64,000 nt of DNA from an uncultured Bacillaceae bacterium (GTDB taxonomy: Bacteria > Bacillota > Bacilli > Bacillales > Cytobacillaceae), in assembly GCA_937995745.1 (NCBI GenBank), contig CALKIU010000006.1:17786-81785 (forward strand). The letters run 5' to 3'. Below, in pieces: positions 48,521-57,846 of the stretch. The position numbers and the translations under genes are program-made. Position 1 is the first letter of the stretch; each line of letters starts with the position of its first letter. The notes under the pieces are model-generated. The model saw only the letters and a program-made list of their open reading frames with translations. It made no database searches and was not told the DNA's origin.

Positions 48521-48573
48521 AAAAAAGAGGCTGTCCGCAAAGGGCAATCCTTTGTGAACAGCCTCTCTTTTTC
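48521..48573. terminator. Bidirectional terminator between yutM and yumC
   Basis: AGAGGCTGT with ACAGCCTCT and an inner CAAAGG/CCTTTG extension; A6 on the left, T5 on the right. Confidence 0.85.
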
Positions 48574-48578
48574 TGTTT

Positions 48579-49574
48579 TTATTTAAACATGGAAGAACTG
48601 TGCAACGGCTGTGCCTTCGCTTTCGGATCCATGTACGTTTTGGCGTTGTTGACCGCAGTCGGCGCTTCACCGAACCCGACGGCAATCAATTTTACTTTTC
48701 CTTCATACGTACAAATGTCTCCTGCCGCATAAATGCCCGGGATATTTGTTTCCTGTTTCGAGTTGACAACAATGGAGTTCTTCTCGATCTCCAGACCCCA
48801 TTCTTTAATCGGTCCGAGAGAGGAGATGAATCCGAAGTTGCAGATGACGGCATCCACATCAATCGTTTCAATTTCCCCGGTATTCACTTCTTTGATTTTG
48901 ACTTGCGTAATGCCTTCGCCGTCTCCGACCAGTTCCGCGGGCACATAAGGTGTTTTGATTTCAACGGCAGATTTCATGAGGTTCTCCACACTGCTCTCAT
49001 GGGCGCGGAATTTGTCGCGGCGATGAACAATCGTCACTTTTTCGGCAATGGGTTCCAGCATCAGGGCCCAGTCAACGGCAGAGTCTCCGCCGCCAAAGAC
49101 GACGACTCTTTTTCCGGCAAATTTTTTCATGTCGTCTACGAAATAGTAGAGATTCTTTCCTTCATATAACGCAGCATTATCCAACTCCAAGCGGCGGGGT
49201 TGGAATGCGCCGTTTCCAGCCGTGATAATGATTGTTTTGGAATAGTGGATTTCTTTGTTGGTCGTTAATTTGAAGGTTCCGTCTTCCAGTTTTTCAACTT
49301 TTTCCACGGTTTGTTCCAACACGATGGTCGGGTCAAATTTGCTCATTTGTTCTTTTAAATTATCGATAAGCTCTTGAGCGCGAATTTTCGGAAATCCGGC
49401 AATATCGTATATGTATTTTTCCGGATATAATGCTGACAGCTGACCACCAAGCTGAGGCAAGCTTTCAATAATTTTAACGGAGGCTTGTCTCATTCCACCG
49501 TAGAAGGCAGTAAAAAGCCCTACCGGTCCCCCTCCAATAATGGTAATGTCATAAACTTTTTGGTCTTCTCTCAC
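48579..49574 (-). CDS. yumC: Ferredoxin-NADP reductase (thioredoxin reductase-like) YumC
   Basis: 331 aa, nearly identical in pattern to B. subtilis YumC. FAD motif [25 protein letters not shown] motif [15 protein letters not shown]-terminal [20 protein letters not shown]. It lacks the thioredoxin reductase CxxC, as expected. Supplies reduced ferredoxin or flavodoxin. GTG start (VREDQKVYD), five nt after GGGGGAT; the upstream extension is hydrophobic and lacks a ribosome binding site. Confidence 0.96.
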   Translation of the reverse strand: MREDQKVYDITIIGGGPVGLFTAFYGGMRQASVKIIESLPQLGGQLSALYPEKYIYDIAGFPKIRAQELIDNLKEQMSKFDPTIVLEQTVEKVEKLEDGTFKLTTNKEIHYSKTIIITAGNGAFQPRRLELDNAALYEGKNLYYFVDDMKKFAGKRVVVFGGGDSAVDWALMLEPIAEKVTIVHRRDKFRAHESSVENLMKSAVEIKTPYVPAELVGDGEGITQVKIKEVNTGEIETIDVDAVICNFGFISSLGPIKEWGLEIEKNSIVVNSKQETNIPGIYAAGDICTYEGKVKLIAVGFGEAPTAVNNAKTYMDPKAKAQPLHSSSMFK

Positions 49575-50023
49575 TCCGTATCCCCCCACAAACAGAATAA
49601 TGCACAGAATATATATTACCATAAATAAAGAAAAAAACTTAAATAAATGATTATTTTTGTCGATTTTTTGAACAAAAATTTTCGTCCAAGATTATTATAC
49701 GGAAAAAGGCGGCTTTTTTGCAGAAACGCCTTAGTTTCCGTTACCGTTCCGGGGAAGGGGAAGTGTAATCTTTGCCGGCAGCAAGTGATTTATGTCACTG
49801 AAAAATACCCGTTTTTATCAGATGTAAATATTTTCTATGCATATTAAGAAGCTTTGGGCTTGCAATAAAAAGGGAAAAGGAATAAGATGTAAGAGAAAGA
49901 ATTGTTAACTTTCTGTGACAAATTTATTGCTACTTTTTGAACATCAATTGATAAAGATGTAATTTTTTCAATATCAATGTGAAACTGCGCACAAAGTTTT
50001 GCGGGATTTTTTTATCGCTTAGT

Positions 50024-50041
50024 TTGTACATTTTTTCACAA
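50024..50041 (+). promoter_or_regulatory. Rex-like operator upstream of yumB
   Basis: TTGTACATTTTTTCACAA matches the Rex consensus TTGTGAAWWWWTTCACAA at 16 of 18 positions. Rex senses NADH/NAD and is known to control ndh in B. subtilis. A half-match (CTGTGACAAATTT) lies at about 49914-49926. Confidence 0.6.
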
Positions 50042-50105
50042 TATTTGGCGGCAGGTTGGAACTGCACATCATATGCAAAATTCATAAAGATGGGAAGTGG
50101 TTTTC

Positions 50106-51326
50106 ATGAGCAAACCGAGAATTGTTATTTTGGGCGCCGGCTATGCCGGATTGATGACGGCCGCAAAACTGCAAAAATCGGTCGGCTTAAATGAAGCGGA
50201 TATAAAAATCGTCAACCGAAACGGCTACCATTATGAGACGACTTGGCTGCACGAAGCATCGGCGGGAACATTGCCGGATACCCGTGCATTATACGATATA
50301 ACAGGGGTTCTAGATAAAAACAAAATCCAATTTATCCAAGGAACAGTGGAGAAAATCGTTGCCAAAGAAAACCGGGTTCTTCTTGAGGGCGGCGAAATGT
50401 CTTACGATTATCTCGTCGTCGCCCTCGGTTCCGAACCGGAGACTTTCGGAATCAAAGGGATGAAAGAAAAGGCCTTTTTCATTGACAGCATCCATTCGGC
50501 AAGAAAAATACGCGAACATATTGAAAAGCAATTTGCCACATACAGCCTCGAAGAAGAAAAAGATGAAAAACGTTTGACGATAGTGGTCGGCGGAGCCGGT
50601 TTTACAGGGATCGAATTTGTCGGGGAACTGGCCAACAGGATTCCCCGTTTATGTGAAGAATTTCATATTCCCCGGGAAAAGGTGAAAATCATTTGCCTCG
50701 AGGCGGCGCCGACGATACTGCCTGGATTTGATTCGGATTTGATTCAGTACGCCATTAACCGTCTGGAGGAAAAGGGAGTCACTTTCATGACGGGAACGGC
50801 CGTCAAAGAAGTGACACCGGACAGCGTCATAGCCGGAAAAGATGAAAACACTCTTTTTGAAATTCCGGCCGGTACCGTCGTCTGGGCTGCCGGCGTCAGG
50901 GGAAATTCGGTCGTTGAAAAATCGGGCTTTGAAACTCTGCGGGGAAGGGTGAAAGTAGATTCCGATTTACGGGCTCCGGGATTTGACAATGTCTTTGTGA
51001 TCGGTGATTCGGCGCTGATTATAAATGAAGAAACAAACCGCCCTTATCCGCCGACGGCGCAGATCGCCATGCAGCAGGGAAAAGTTTGCGCCCATAATCT
51101 TCTTGCATTGATTCGCGGAGAAAAAGGAAAACTGAAAGCATTCAAGCCTGATATAAAAGGAACAGTCTGTTCCTTGGGAGAACATGATGCCATAGGGATC
51201 GTTTTCGGTAAAAAATTGAAAGGAACGGCCGCTTCCATCATGAAAAAGGTGATTGACAACCGAGCGCTCTTTATGATAGGCGGATTGTCACTGATGCTCC
51301 GGAAAGGGAAATTCAAGGTCGTATGA
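50106..51326 (+). CDS. yumB: Type II NADH dehydrogenase YumB
   Basis: 406 aa. FAD motif [12 protein letters not shown] near residue 8, NADH motif [16 protein letters not shown], and the quinone-site segment [12 protein letters not shown] typical of true NDH-2 enzymes. Oxidises NADH and reduces menaquinone at the membrane without proton pumping. ATG at 50106, with GGGAAGTGG upstream. The Rex-like site 65 bp upstream suggests derepression when NADH is high. Confidence 0.94.
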   Translation: MSKPRIVILGAGYAGLMTAAKLQKSVGLNEADIKIVNRNGYHYETTWLHEASAGTLPDTRALYDITGVLDKNKIQFIQGTVEKIVAKENRVLLEGGEMSYDYLVVALGSEPETFGIKGMKEKAFFIDSIHSARKIREHIEKQFATYSLEEEKDEKRLTIVVGGAGFTGIEFVGELANRIPRLCEEFHIPREKVKIICLEAAPTILPGFDSDLIQYAINRLEEKGVTFMTGTAVKEVTPDSVIAGKDENTLFEIPAGTVVWAAGVRGNSVVEKSGFETLRGRVKVDSDLRAPGFDNVFVIGDSALIINEETNRPYPPTAQIAMQQGKVCAHNLLALIRGEKGKLKAFKPDIKGTVCSLGEHDAIGIVFGKKLKGTAASIMKKVIDNRALFMIGGLSLMLRKGKFKVV

Positions 51327-51615
51327 CAGCAAACGATCCTGCTTCGGCAGACCGTTTTTACCGTCTCCTTCCGGAAACCGGAAGCAAGCTTTCCTTACCG
51401 TCCTGTGTGCCATTGGAGGCTGCCGGAAAGGCGGCCTCTCCGTTTTTGTTTAAGGAATGGAGCCGGATGGTTGCATGCAAAACATACATCATTTTGGAAA
51501 TGGCCCGCTTTGTCATTAAGAAAAAACTGCAGGGCCGGCACTGCCGGGCACATTAATTGACAGAATTATCCAAATTGTGTAAACTATCGTTACGCCCGGG
51601 GGTGATGTGGAGCAA

Positions 51616-51933
51616 ATGTCGATTGTTGTTCTCGTGATTTCGATGTTGCTGTTTTTTATCCTGTTTTTTGGCATCGGTTTTATATTAAATATGGTGTTGA
51701 GAATGTCATGGATAGCAGCCGTGCTTTATCCGGTCGTCGCTCTGTTGTTTATTAATGAGGAAAAACTGTCCTCCTATTTTTTGAACAGCAAAGAGGCGTT
51801 GTACCATTTGGGAAAAAAGTTGACACAATTGGCCGCCGCCGACATGATGATTTTAAGCAGCGGCATGGCGGGGGCGATTGCTGCCGGAATTGCGATCCAA
51901 TTGTTGCGCAAAAAAGGATACCGTATGTTTTAA
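51616..51933 (+). CDS. yuiB: Membrane protein YuiB
   Basis: 105 aa with three membrane helices (about 2-22, 27-48 and 78-96) and a C-terminal GMAGAIAAGIAIQLLRKKGYRMF, colinear with B. subtilis YuiB. Function unknown. I chose the ATG at 51616, ten nt after GGGGGTGA; a GTG at 51607 lies too close to that site. Strong terminator downstream. Confidence 0.85.
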   Translation: MSIVVLVISMLLFFILFFGIGFILNMVLRMSWIAAVLYPVVALLFINEEKLSSYFLNSKEALYHLGKKLTQLAAADMMILSSGMAGAIAAGIAIQLLRKKGYRMF

Positions 51934-51960
51934 GCCTTCACGGAATGTGAAGGTTTTTTT
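51934..51960 (+). terminator. Rho-independent terminator after yuiB
   Basis: CCTTCAC/GTGAAGG stem, five-base loop, T7. Confidence 0.9.
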
Positions 51961-52152
51961 GTCGCCGGAATCCGCAATTACGCGATGAAAGCCGGTGTTT
52001 GTGCCTTTCTCCGTTTTTCTGCCAGTAATCTTTTTTCTCTTCCGGACCGGTTCGCACGATATGTTGTCCGCTCCTCCCGCAACCGGTTTGTTCATTGTAT
52101 GAATATTCCTTGATAAGCAGGGAAAAGACTATTTTTGGGAGGAGTGAAAAAA

Positions 52153-52827
52153 ATGGCTAATTTTTTTAAACGGATTTTTTTGCTGTTATTATTTATTTCT
52201 GCAATTATGGCCACTTTTCAATCCATTACCGGTTTAAACATCAGTTCGTTGACATCATATATATTTCATTCAAGCGGAGAACCGTCTTCTGTCAAGGAAG
52301 CCGTTGTTGCAGGAGCGCTTGAAAAATTCCGGCAGGCAAGCGGGGAGTTTCTTGTCCCCGGAAAAGCTTACGCTTCCGAATTGACGTTGGAGGAGGCCAT
52401 CGACTGGTCGCAATATCCAAAGGTGGAAGTGATTGCGACCGGGTATACGGCCGGTTATGAATCTACGGGCAAACACCCCGGCCATCCGGAATTCGGAATC
52501 ACTTACTCCGGCGTAAGGGTGAAACGGGATTTGTATTCAACCGTCGCCGCCGATTTGGATATTTTTCCAATCGGCACGATTTTGTTTATTCCGGGTTACG
52601 GCTATGGGGTGGTGGCGGACAAAGGCGGTGCCATCAAAGGCAACCGCTTGGATTTATATTTTGAAACGGTGGACGATGTTTACAAAAATTGGGGCAAGAA
52701 AAAAGTGGAGGTTTATATCGTCAAAAAAGGAGACGGAACATTGACTGAAGAGGAATTGAATGCCCTCAATGAAAACGAAGCAATGCAAGTGTTCCGTTCG
52801 CAATACATTCAATCGGAAAAAGAGTAA
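52153..52827 (+). CDS. yuiC: 3D-domain protein YuiC (lytic transglycosylase-like)
   Basis: 224 aa. Basic start and a single helix (about 7-27), a linker, then the 3D domain (about 95-200) with its three Asp in [33 protein letters not shown] and nearby. B. subtilis YuiC is a stationary-phase muralytic enzyme of the MltA/Sps type that cuts peptidoglycan. ATG follows GGGAGGAGTG. Confidence 0.92.
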   Translation: MANFFKRIFLLLLFISAIMATFQSITGLNISSLTSYIFHSSGEPSSVKEAVVAGALEKFRQASGEFLVPGKAYASELTLEEAIDWSQYPKVEVIATGYTAGYESTGKHPGHPEFGITYSGVRVKRDLYSTVAADLDIFPIGTILFIPGYGYGVVADKGGAIKGNRLDLYFETVDDVYKNWGKKKVEVYIVKKGDGTLTEEELNALNENEAMQVFRSQYIQSEKE

Positions 52828-52882
52828 ACGGCTTTTACGATACGAACCGACAGTAAAAACAGACCTTGTTTCAGGCGGGTGC

Positions 52883-52936
52883 AAAGGGCATCCAAAAGTC
52901 CAAGAGGGGCTTTGCGGATGCTCTTTCTTTTTTTCT
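52883..52936 (+). terminator. Rho-independent terminator after yuiC
   Basis: AAAGGGCATCC pairs with GGATGCTCTTT (one wobble), followed by a CTTTTTTT tail. Confidence 0.85.
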
Positions 52937-53047
52937 GACAACGAATCTCTGCGGATTTTTTCAGCCGGTCGGCCCGGTTTTTTTCAGCCGTTCGCCAAAT
53001 ATTCATGAACTTTCTCCCTCATTGCCGGCATGAGCCATTAATTGGGA

Positions 53048-53053
53048 TATAAT
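53048..53053 (+). promoter_or_regulatory. -10 box of pepA
   Basis: A perfect TATAAT 27 bp before the ATG; no clear -35 at ideal distance. Confidence 0.45.
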
Positions 53054-53080
53054 TGAATTAGTTTAACGGAGGTGAAGATC

Positions 53081-54583
53081 ATGTTTGTTGTTCAAAACAA
53101 TATCAGTTTCCGGGAAGAGCATCCGTGCCTGATTGTCGGATTATACGATAAACCGGCCCCGTTTTCCGGGAATTTGCAAAAACTGGATGACATCTTTTCC
53201 GGTTATTTGACTGAATTGGTGCAAGAAGGGGATATTTCGGCGAAAGAAAAGAGCCTGTTTCAAATGCCTTCTTTTAAAAAAACGGGGGCAAAGCGGCTCG
53301 TTTTTGTCGGCATGGGCAAGGAAGAGGATGCCAGTGTGGAAAAACTGCGCAAAGCATTCGGCAAAGCGTTTAAAGCTGTGAAAAAGGCCGGTTTGGAAGA
53401 AGCGGCCGTGTATGTGGACAGTTTCGTTTGTGAAAATATCACTCCCAAAGAGGCGGCCCGTGCTTTAAGTGAAGCTTTGCTTCTGTCTACATATGAATTT
53501 AAGGGATATAAGCAAAAGAAAGGCCCGGACAAACAGATGGAAGGGGTGGTTGTCTATTGTCGGTGCGCGGAGGCTGAGGAAATCAAGTCCGCTTTAAGGG
53601 CCGGCTATATTTTTGGCAAAGGAACGAATTCGGCGCGGACGCTTGTCAATCTGCCGGGAAATAAGCTTACGGCCGAAGATTTGGCGGATTATGCAAAAAA
53701 ACTGGCGGAAACATATGATTTTGACATTGAGATTCTCGGCAAAGAGGAAATGGAAAAGATGGGAATGGGAGCCATCCTTGCCGTAAACCAAGGATCCGAG
53801 CAGCCCCCGAAAATGATTGTGTTAAAATACCGGGGCCGGGACGAATGGAATAATGTGATCGGTCTCGTCGGCAAAGGGATTACCTTTGATACGGGCGGAT
53901 ATTCGCTGAAAACAAAAACGGGGATTGTCGGCATGAAAACGGATATGGCCGGAGCGGCAGCCGTACTCGGGGCCATGGAAATCATCGGCGAACGGAAGCC
54001 AAAGCAAAACGTGGCAGCCGTCATCGCCGCCACGGATAATATGATTGGCGGAAATGCCTTAAAGCCCGATGACGTCATCACTTCCTTGAGCGGAAAAACG
54101 ATTGAGGTACGCAATACGGATGCGGAGGGCCGGCTCGTTCTCGCCGATGCCGTGACTTATGCGAAGATGATCGGCGCAGATTATCTGGTCGACGTGGCCA
54201 CTTTGACCGGAGGGGTCATCACCGCCCTCGGATTGGAAACGACCGGTGCGATGACCAATGATCAAGAGTGGTTTGAACAAGTCGCGGCCGCTTCAGAGGA
54301 AACAGGAGAACGGATTTGGCTCCTGCCTATTTTTGACAGTGACCGCGAGCGGGTCCGGAACAGCCGGGTGGCCGATTTAAACAATTCCCCGGGCCGGGAA
54401 GGTCACGCAATTATGGGCGGCGCGTTTATCGGCGAATTTGCCGGAGAGACGCCTTGGGTTCATCTTGATATTGCCGGGACAGCGACAACGGAAAAAGAGA
54501 GCGAACTGGGTCCGAAAGGGGCAACGGGAGTCATGACCCGGACGCTGGCCCTTTTAGTGGAAAGATTTTCAGAAATGCGGTAA
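53081..54583 (+). CDS. pepA: Leucyl aminopeptidase (M17)
   Basis: 500 aa, as in B. subtilis (YuiE). The N-terminal macro-like domain is followed by the M17 catalytic domain. Metal and catalytic residues lie in [25 protein letters not shown] and the signature [12 protein letters not shown] near residue 345. Cytoplasmic, probably a Mn/Zn hexamer that removes N-terminal residues from peptides. ATG at 53081 after GGAGGTGA. Monocistronic. Confidence 0.96.
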   Translation: MFVVQNNISFREEHPCLIVGLYDKPAPFSGNLQKLDDIFSGYLTELVQEGDISAKEKSLFQMPSFKKTGAKRLVFVGMGKEEDASVEKLRKAFGKAFKAVKKAGLEEAAVYVDSFVCENITPKEAARALSEALLLSTYEFKGYKQKKGPDKQMEGVVVYCRCAEAEEIKSALRAGYIFGKGTNSARTLVNLPGNKLTAEDLADYAKKLAETYDFDIEILGKEEMEKMGMGAILAVNQGSEQPPKMIVLKYRGRDEWNNVIGLVGKGITFDTGGYSLKTKTGIVGMKTDMAGAAAVLGAMEIIGERKPKQNVAAVIAATDNMIGGNALKPDDVITSLSGKTIEVRNTDAEGRLVLADAVTYAKMIGADYLVDVATLTGGVITALGLETTGAMTNDQEWFEQVAAASEETGERIWLLPIFDSDRERVRNSRVADLNNSPGREGHAIMGGAFIGEFAGETPWVHLDIAGTATTEKESELGPKGATGVMTRTLALLVERFSEMR

Positions 54584-54700
54584 AAAAGTTTGCCGGAACG
54601 ATTTGGCCCGCTCTTTTCCGCTCTTTGCGGAGGCTGAAGGTTTGGCATCCCCATCATATTACTGAAAGGCGGCCGGTATTCGCCGCTGCTTCCGGAAAAA

Positions 54701-54751
54701 ACAAGCAAGTGGAAAACCGTGATTCGGCTTCTCCACTTGCTTGTATTTTTT
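54701..54751 (+). terminator. Rho-independent terminator after pepA
   Basis: A perfect 12-bp stem ACAAGCAAGTGG/CCACTTGCTTGT with a 20-nt loop, then AT6. It lies about 120 bp past the stop; the rest of the 400-bp gap to the next small gene is empty apart from a TATAAT at about 54953. Confidence 0.85.
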
Positions 54752-54989
54752 AAGTGCTTTTCAGACAATCCCTTTTGGCGGCATGGTTTTTTACAATATA
54801 GAGCGGTGCTTGCAAAAACGTTCGTGTCATGCGCAGGAGCAAGCTGTTTGGCTCATCGCTATGAACAAGAACGGTTCACGGCAAGCGCCCGTTTTAGCAT
54901 GATCCGCAAAAATCACATGCAGCCCATTCAGAAGGACGGGTGGTGCATAGAATATAATACAGACAGATTCGAAAAGGAGGTTGCTCGCT

Positions 54990-55193
54990 GTGAATATTTA
55001 CAGAGGCCATCCCCCTGCTGATCAACGGTTTTTCCTTTTTGGCGCCCCGCTCATCGGGGGATTTTTGGGCGGATTGGCCGGCGGTGTGATTGGCAGCGCC
55101 GCCCGTCCGCGCCCGTATCCGTTCCCACCCTTCTATCCGGTTTATCCGCCCTATTTTTACGGATATGGTTACGGTCCGTACTGGTTCCGGTGA
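54990..55193 (+). CDS. Small protein with glycine-zipper helix and Pro/Tyr-rich tail
   Basis: 67 aa. A helix APLIGGFLGGLAGGVIGSAA with GxxxG-like spacing, then a tail dominated by Pro, Tyr, Phe and Gly (YPVYPPYFYGYGYGPYWF). GTG start nine nt after AAAGGAGG. The upstream CATAGAATATAAT resembles a sigma-E/sigma-K -10 element. Tails of this kind occur in spore coat and crust proteins, so a spore-surface role is a reasonable guess. No family recognised. Confidence 0.7.
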   Translation: MNIYRGHPPADQRFFLFGAPLIGGFLGGLAGGVIGSAARPRPYPFPPFYPVYPPYFYGYGYGPYWFR

Positions 55194-55220
55194 TTTTTGC
55201 GACAATATATTTGTTGACAG

Positions 55221-55257
55221 GAAAAGCTCTCATATCATTAATGAGAGCTTTACTGGT
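55221..55257 (+). terminator. Possible terminator after the small Gly/Tyr-rich gene
   Basis: A perfect 11-bp stem AAAGCTCTCAT/ATGAGAGCTTT, with a poor T-run. Confidence 0.55.
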
Positions 55258-55394
55258 TTTGCCGGCGTGCATATATTTTTATGAAAGATGCCAGCCGGCG
55301 GGGATTGTTCGTCCCGGAACAGCAAATAAACCACCGGGAGATTTTGATTCTTGCGGAAAACCGACAGTCAACGAAAGAGAGAAGGAGACCTGTT

Positions 55395-55790
55395 TCAGTT
55401 CCATCTTAATTGCAGCATGAGGTGGCAGCAAGTCATTTCGTTTTCTCCGGTGGTGAAGTAAAGGTTGAGGCCGTCCGGATTGTAAGTGATTTTGGGAATG
55501 ATTTGGATGCCGGCTTCCCTGATAATTTTTTCCACCTTTTGTTTATCCGATTCTTGCGCGGCGCTCATCAAGTCATAGGAAAATTTTCTTGATTCCGCCA
55601 TTTTGTTTAAAAGCGTTCCCGCATCCCTCAGGAGCGGTTGCATATGCTGGGCGGAGGACATAAAAATGGACGGATCCACTTCCGGATACTGACGGAACGG
55701 GACTTGTGCCCGATGAAAAGGATAATGGGGCGTCCGGTATTGAACGGGGGGATGCCAAAAATGGGCGGTATAAGAATATACAGGAAACAT
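55395..55790 (-). CDS. YuzC-like sporulation-associated protein
   Basis: 131 aa. The first third is rich in Tyr, His and Pro (YSYTAHFWHPPVQYRTPHYP), followed by a helical stretch and a short beta-rich C-terminus that includes IPKITYNPDGLNLYF. In B. subtilis yuzC, a sporulation-induced gene, lies a few genes from yuxO (menI), which is the next gene here; that and the composition suggest a relationship. ATG at 55790 with AAAGGAG seven nt upstream. Confidence 0.7.
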   Translation of the reverse strand: MFPVYSYTAHFWHPPVQYRTPHYPFHRAQVPFRQYPEVDPSIFMSSAQHMQPLLRDAGTLLNKMAESRKFSYDLMSAAQESDKQKVEKIIREAGIQIIPKITYNPDGLNLYFTTGENEMTCCHLMLQLRWN

Positions 55791-56002
55791 TGGTTTTTCT
55801 CCTTTCCCATGTTTGTTCCCGGTTCGGCAGTGAATTATCTTCAATAATATATGCCCCCCGCTGTTTGATTGCCAATAACGGTTTTTTGGACAGGGAGGGT
55901 TTTGCTAAAATTTAAGTCAGGGAAAAATTTTGAGAGGCGAAGGTGGAAAGATCCTGCCGGGATTAAATCATTTTAAGTAAGTTTAGAGAGGGGAATAACA
56001 AG

Positions 56003-56389
56003 TTGCAAAAATATTCGCTTGTGGAACATTTAGGGATCAAAATTGTGAAAAGGGAACAGGGGCTCGTTGTGGCAACGATGCCCGTTGATGACCGAACAAG
56101 GCAGCCGCTTGGCTTTCTCCACGGCGGTGCATCGGTGGCACTGGCGGAAACCGTGGCATCTGTGGGCGCTTTTGATTTAATTGACCAGGAAACAGAAGCG
56201 GCTGTCGGGCTGGAGATCAATGCCAATCATGTCAGGGGAAAAAGAGACGGAACCGTTACGGCGACGGGCACGCTCTTGCACCGGGGAAGAACGACGATGG
56301 TTTGGGACGTGAGAATAACCGATGAAGAAGGCCGGTTAATTTGTGCATCCCGATGCACGATCGCCATTATCGAACGGACAAGGAATTAA
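56003..56389 (+). CDS. menI: 1,4-dihydroxy-2-naphthoyl-CoA thioesterase MenI (YuxO)
   Basis: 128 aa hot-dog fold thioesterase. QPLGFLHGGASVALAETVAS carries the active-site segment (HGG and the Glu), and VGLEINANHVRGKRDG is family-typical. The YuxO/MenI group releases CoA in menaquinone synthesis; related members hydrolyse phenylacetyl-CoA or act more broadly. TTG start with GAGAGGGG upstream. Menaquinone is the acceptor of the NDH-2 enzymes nearby. Confidence 0.85.
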   Translation: MQKYSLVEHLGIKIVKREQGLVVATMPVDDRTRQPLGFLHGGASVALAETVASVGAFDLIDQETEAAVGLEINANHVRGKRDGTVTATGTLLHRGRTTMVWDVRITDEEGRLICASRCTIAIIERTRN

Positions 56390-56460
56390 CGGGGAGTGCG
56401 GCAAGGGGGCATCTATTAACATGACGGTTGCACCAAAGGTTGGCCGTTGTTTTTGATATG

Positions 56461-56502
56461 AAAAAGCAGAGGCGCGATCAAGCGAAGGCCTCTGCTTTTT
56501 TA
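56461..56502. terminator. Bidirectional terminator between menI and the DUF1646 gene
   Basis: AAAAAGCAGAGGC pairs with GCCTCTGCTTTTT around a 14-nt loop. Confidence 0.88.
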
Positions 56503-56543
56503 TGCGGTAAACCGGTTTACAATTCCGTGATGTTCCTGAAGGA

Positions 56544-57566
56544 TTAGAAAGCGTAGAGAAGGATAAAGAACGCTACCATGGCGACAAGGCCGACAGGAAC
56601 GCCAAACCGGGCCCATTCTTTGCTCGTTATATGGAGTTTTCCGGCAGCAATAATATTCGGGATGTTTCCGGGAATCAGCATTCCGCCGCTGATGATAAGT
56701 CCGAGCATGACGGCACGGAGAGTTTCTTCAGGCATGAGCGGGCTGACTTCCGCGGCGGCAAGGGTGGCGTTGTCCAGAACCGCCGAAATCATGTTAATCC
56801 AGTACAAAAGCGCAGGAGGCAGATCGATAATGTACGCATTGATAAATGGTTCAAAACCGTGGCCGAGGAAGGTGAGCCCCATAACAAACAAATATATTTT
56901 TACGGCCCGTATAATAATTTCTTTATAACTTTCTGTCGTTTGTTCACTTTGAACATGGTCTGTTGCGTTATTGGATTTTACAAAAAACATTGTTAAGATT
57001 CCAAAAATGATGACAGACGGGATGACTTCCCAGCCGATAAGCTCCAATAAATAGAAGAAGCTCTCATCCAATTTGCTGATTGCAATCGTTGATAACGGTT
57101 CGCCGAGAGGAGTTAAGACTGCTCCCATGCCGATCGAATAACAGGCGAGAATCGCAAACCGGATTTGCGACTGCCGGTCGATGGGAAGGGCATGGATGAT
57201 CATGACAAGGATGATTGCCGCGATGATGGCCGTAATCACACTGGAAATCAATCCGAGAATGATAACGGTCAGGGCGAAAAATATCCGCGGCGATAAGGCT
57301 CTGTTCAGCGCCAGTATGGACTTTTGCAAAGGCTCGTGCAGCCATTTTGTAAGAAGGCCGGCCACCAAAACGGCAACAGTGATTTTTACCGGATCCAGCA
57401 ACGCTTTTTCAATTAACGGCCATTCCATCATTCCGCTGATAGATGCTGCCAAAATCCCCATGACAAACAAGAAAACTTCCAAATTGCGTTCCACGATTTT
57501 AATAGTAAAAGGCAAGAGAAGCACGAGAATTAAAATAATAACCAAGCCAAGCATTTCTATATTCAT
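56544..57566 (-). CDS. DUF1646 family putative cation transporter
   Basis: 340 aa with about ten helices. GMGAVLTPLGEPLSTIAISKL and SGGMLIPGNIPNIIAAGKL are repeat-related loops typical of the ion transporter superfamily (Arsenite/NhaD-like fold). Annotated elsewhere as a predicted cation transporter; substrate unknown. ATG preceded by GAGGTGG. Divergent from the radical SAM gene; a shared regulatory region of about 280 bp lies between them. Confidence 0.85.
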   Translation of the reverse strand: MNIEMLGLVIILILVLLLPFTIKIVERNLEVFLFVMGILAASISGMMEWPLIEKALLDPVKITVAVLVAGLLTKWLHEPLQKSILALNRALSPRIFFALTVIILGLISSVITAIIAAIILVMIIHALPIDRQSQIRFAILACYSIGMGAVLTPLGEPLSTIAISKLDESFFYLLELIGWEVIPSVIIFGILTMFFVKSNNATDHVQSEQTTESYKEIIIRAVKIYLFVMGLTFLGHGFEPFINAYIIDLPPALLYWINMISAVLDNATLAAAEVSPLMPEETLRAVMLGLIISGGMLIPGNIPNIIAAGKLHITSKEWARFGVPVGLVAMVAFFILLYAF

Positions 57567-57846
57567 TGTTCCTAATCCACCTCGATCTTTTTAAAATTCA
57601 TGCTGCCAATTTAAAACAGAATTTCTCTGCCCGTTACCAGAAAAAAATAGGCCGATTGTTAAAATAATAGCATATTTTTTTTATAACCTTAAGTGCCAGA
57701 TAAGAAAATACTTAAATCACACTTTACATAAAATGTTTACAATATTGTCACAATTACGGTGCTTCACGGCGTTTTTTTAGTTCTATAATTTATTCAGTAT
57801 AAAAAAATAATTATTTTAAAAAATTCAGAAGAGAATGGTGAAAAAA
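57567..57846. promoter_or_regulatory. AT-rich divergent promoter region
   Basis: 280 bp between the DUF1646 and radical SAM genes. TATAAT at 57783-57788 is a likely -10 for the plus-strand gene. TTGTCACAATT at about 57744-57754 resembles half of a redox-regulator site (Rex or Fnr) but has no matching second half. Confidence 0.4.

Noticed and set aside
51323..51556. 77-codon frame overlapping the yumB stop by ATGA
   Set aside because: No membrane, domain or family feature, composition unlike a real protein, and no counterpart in the conserved gene order.
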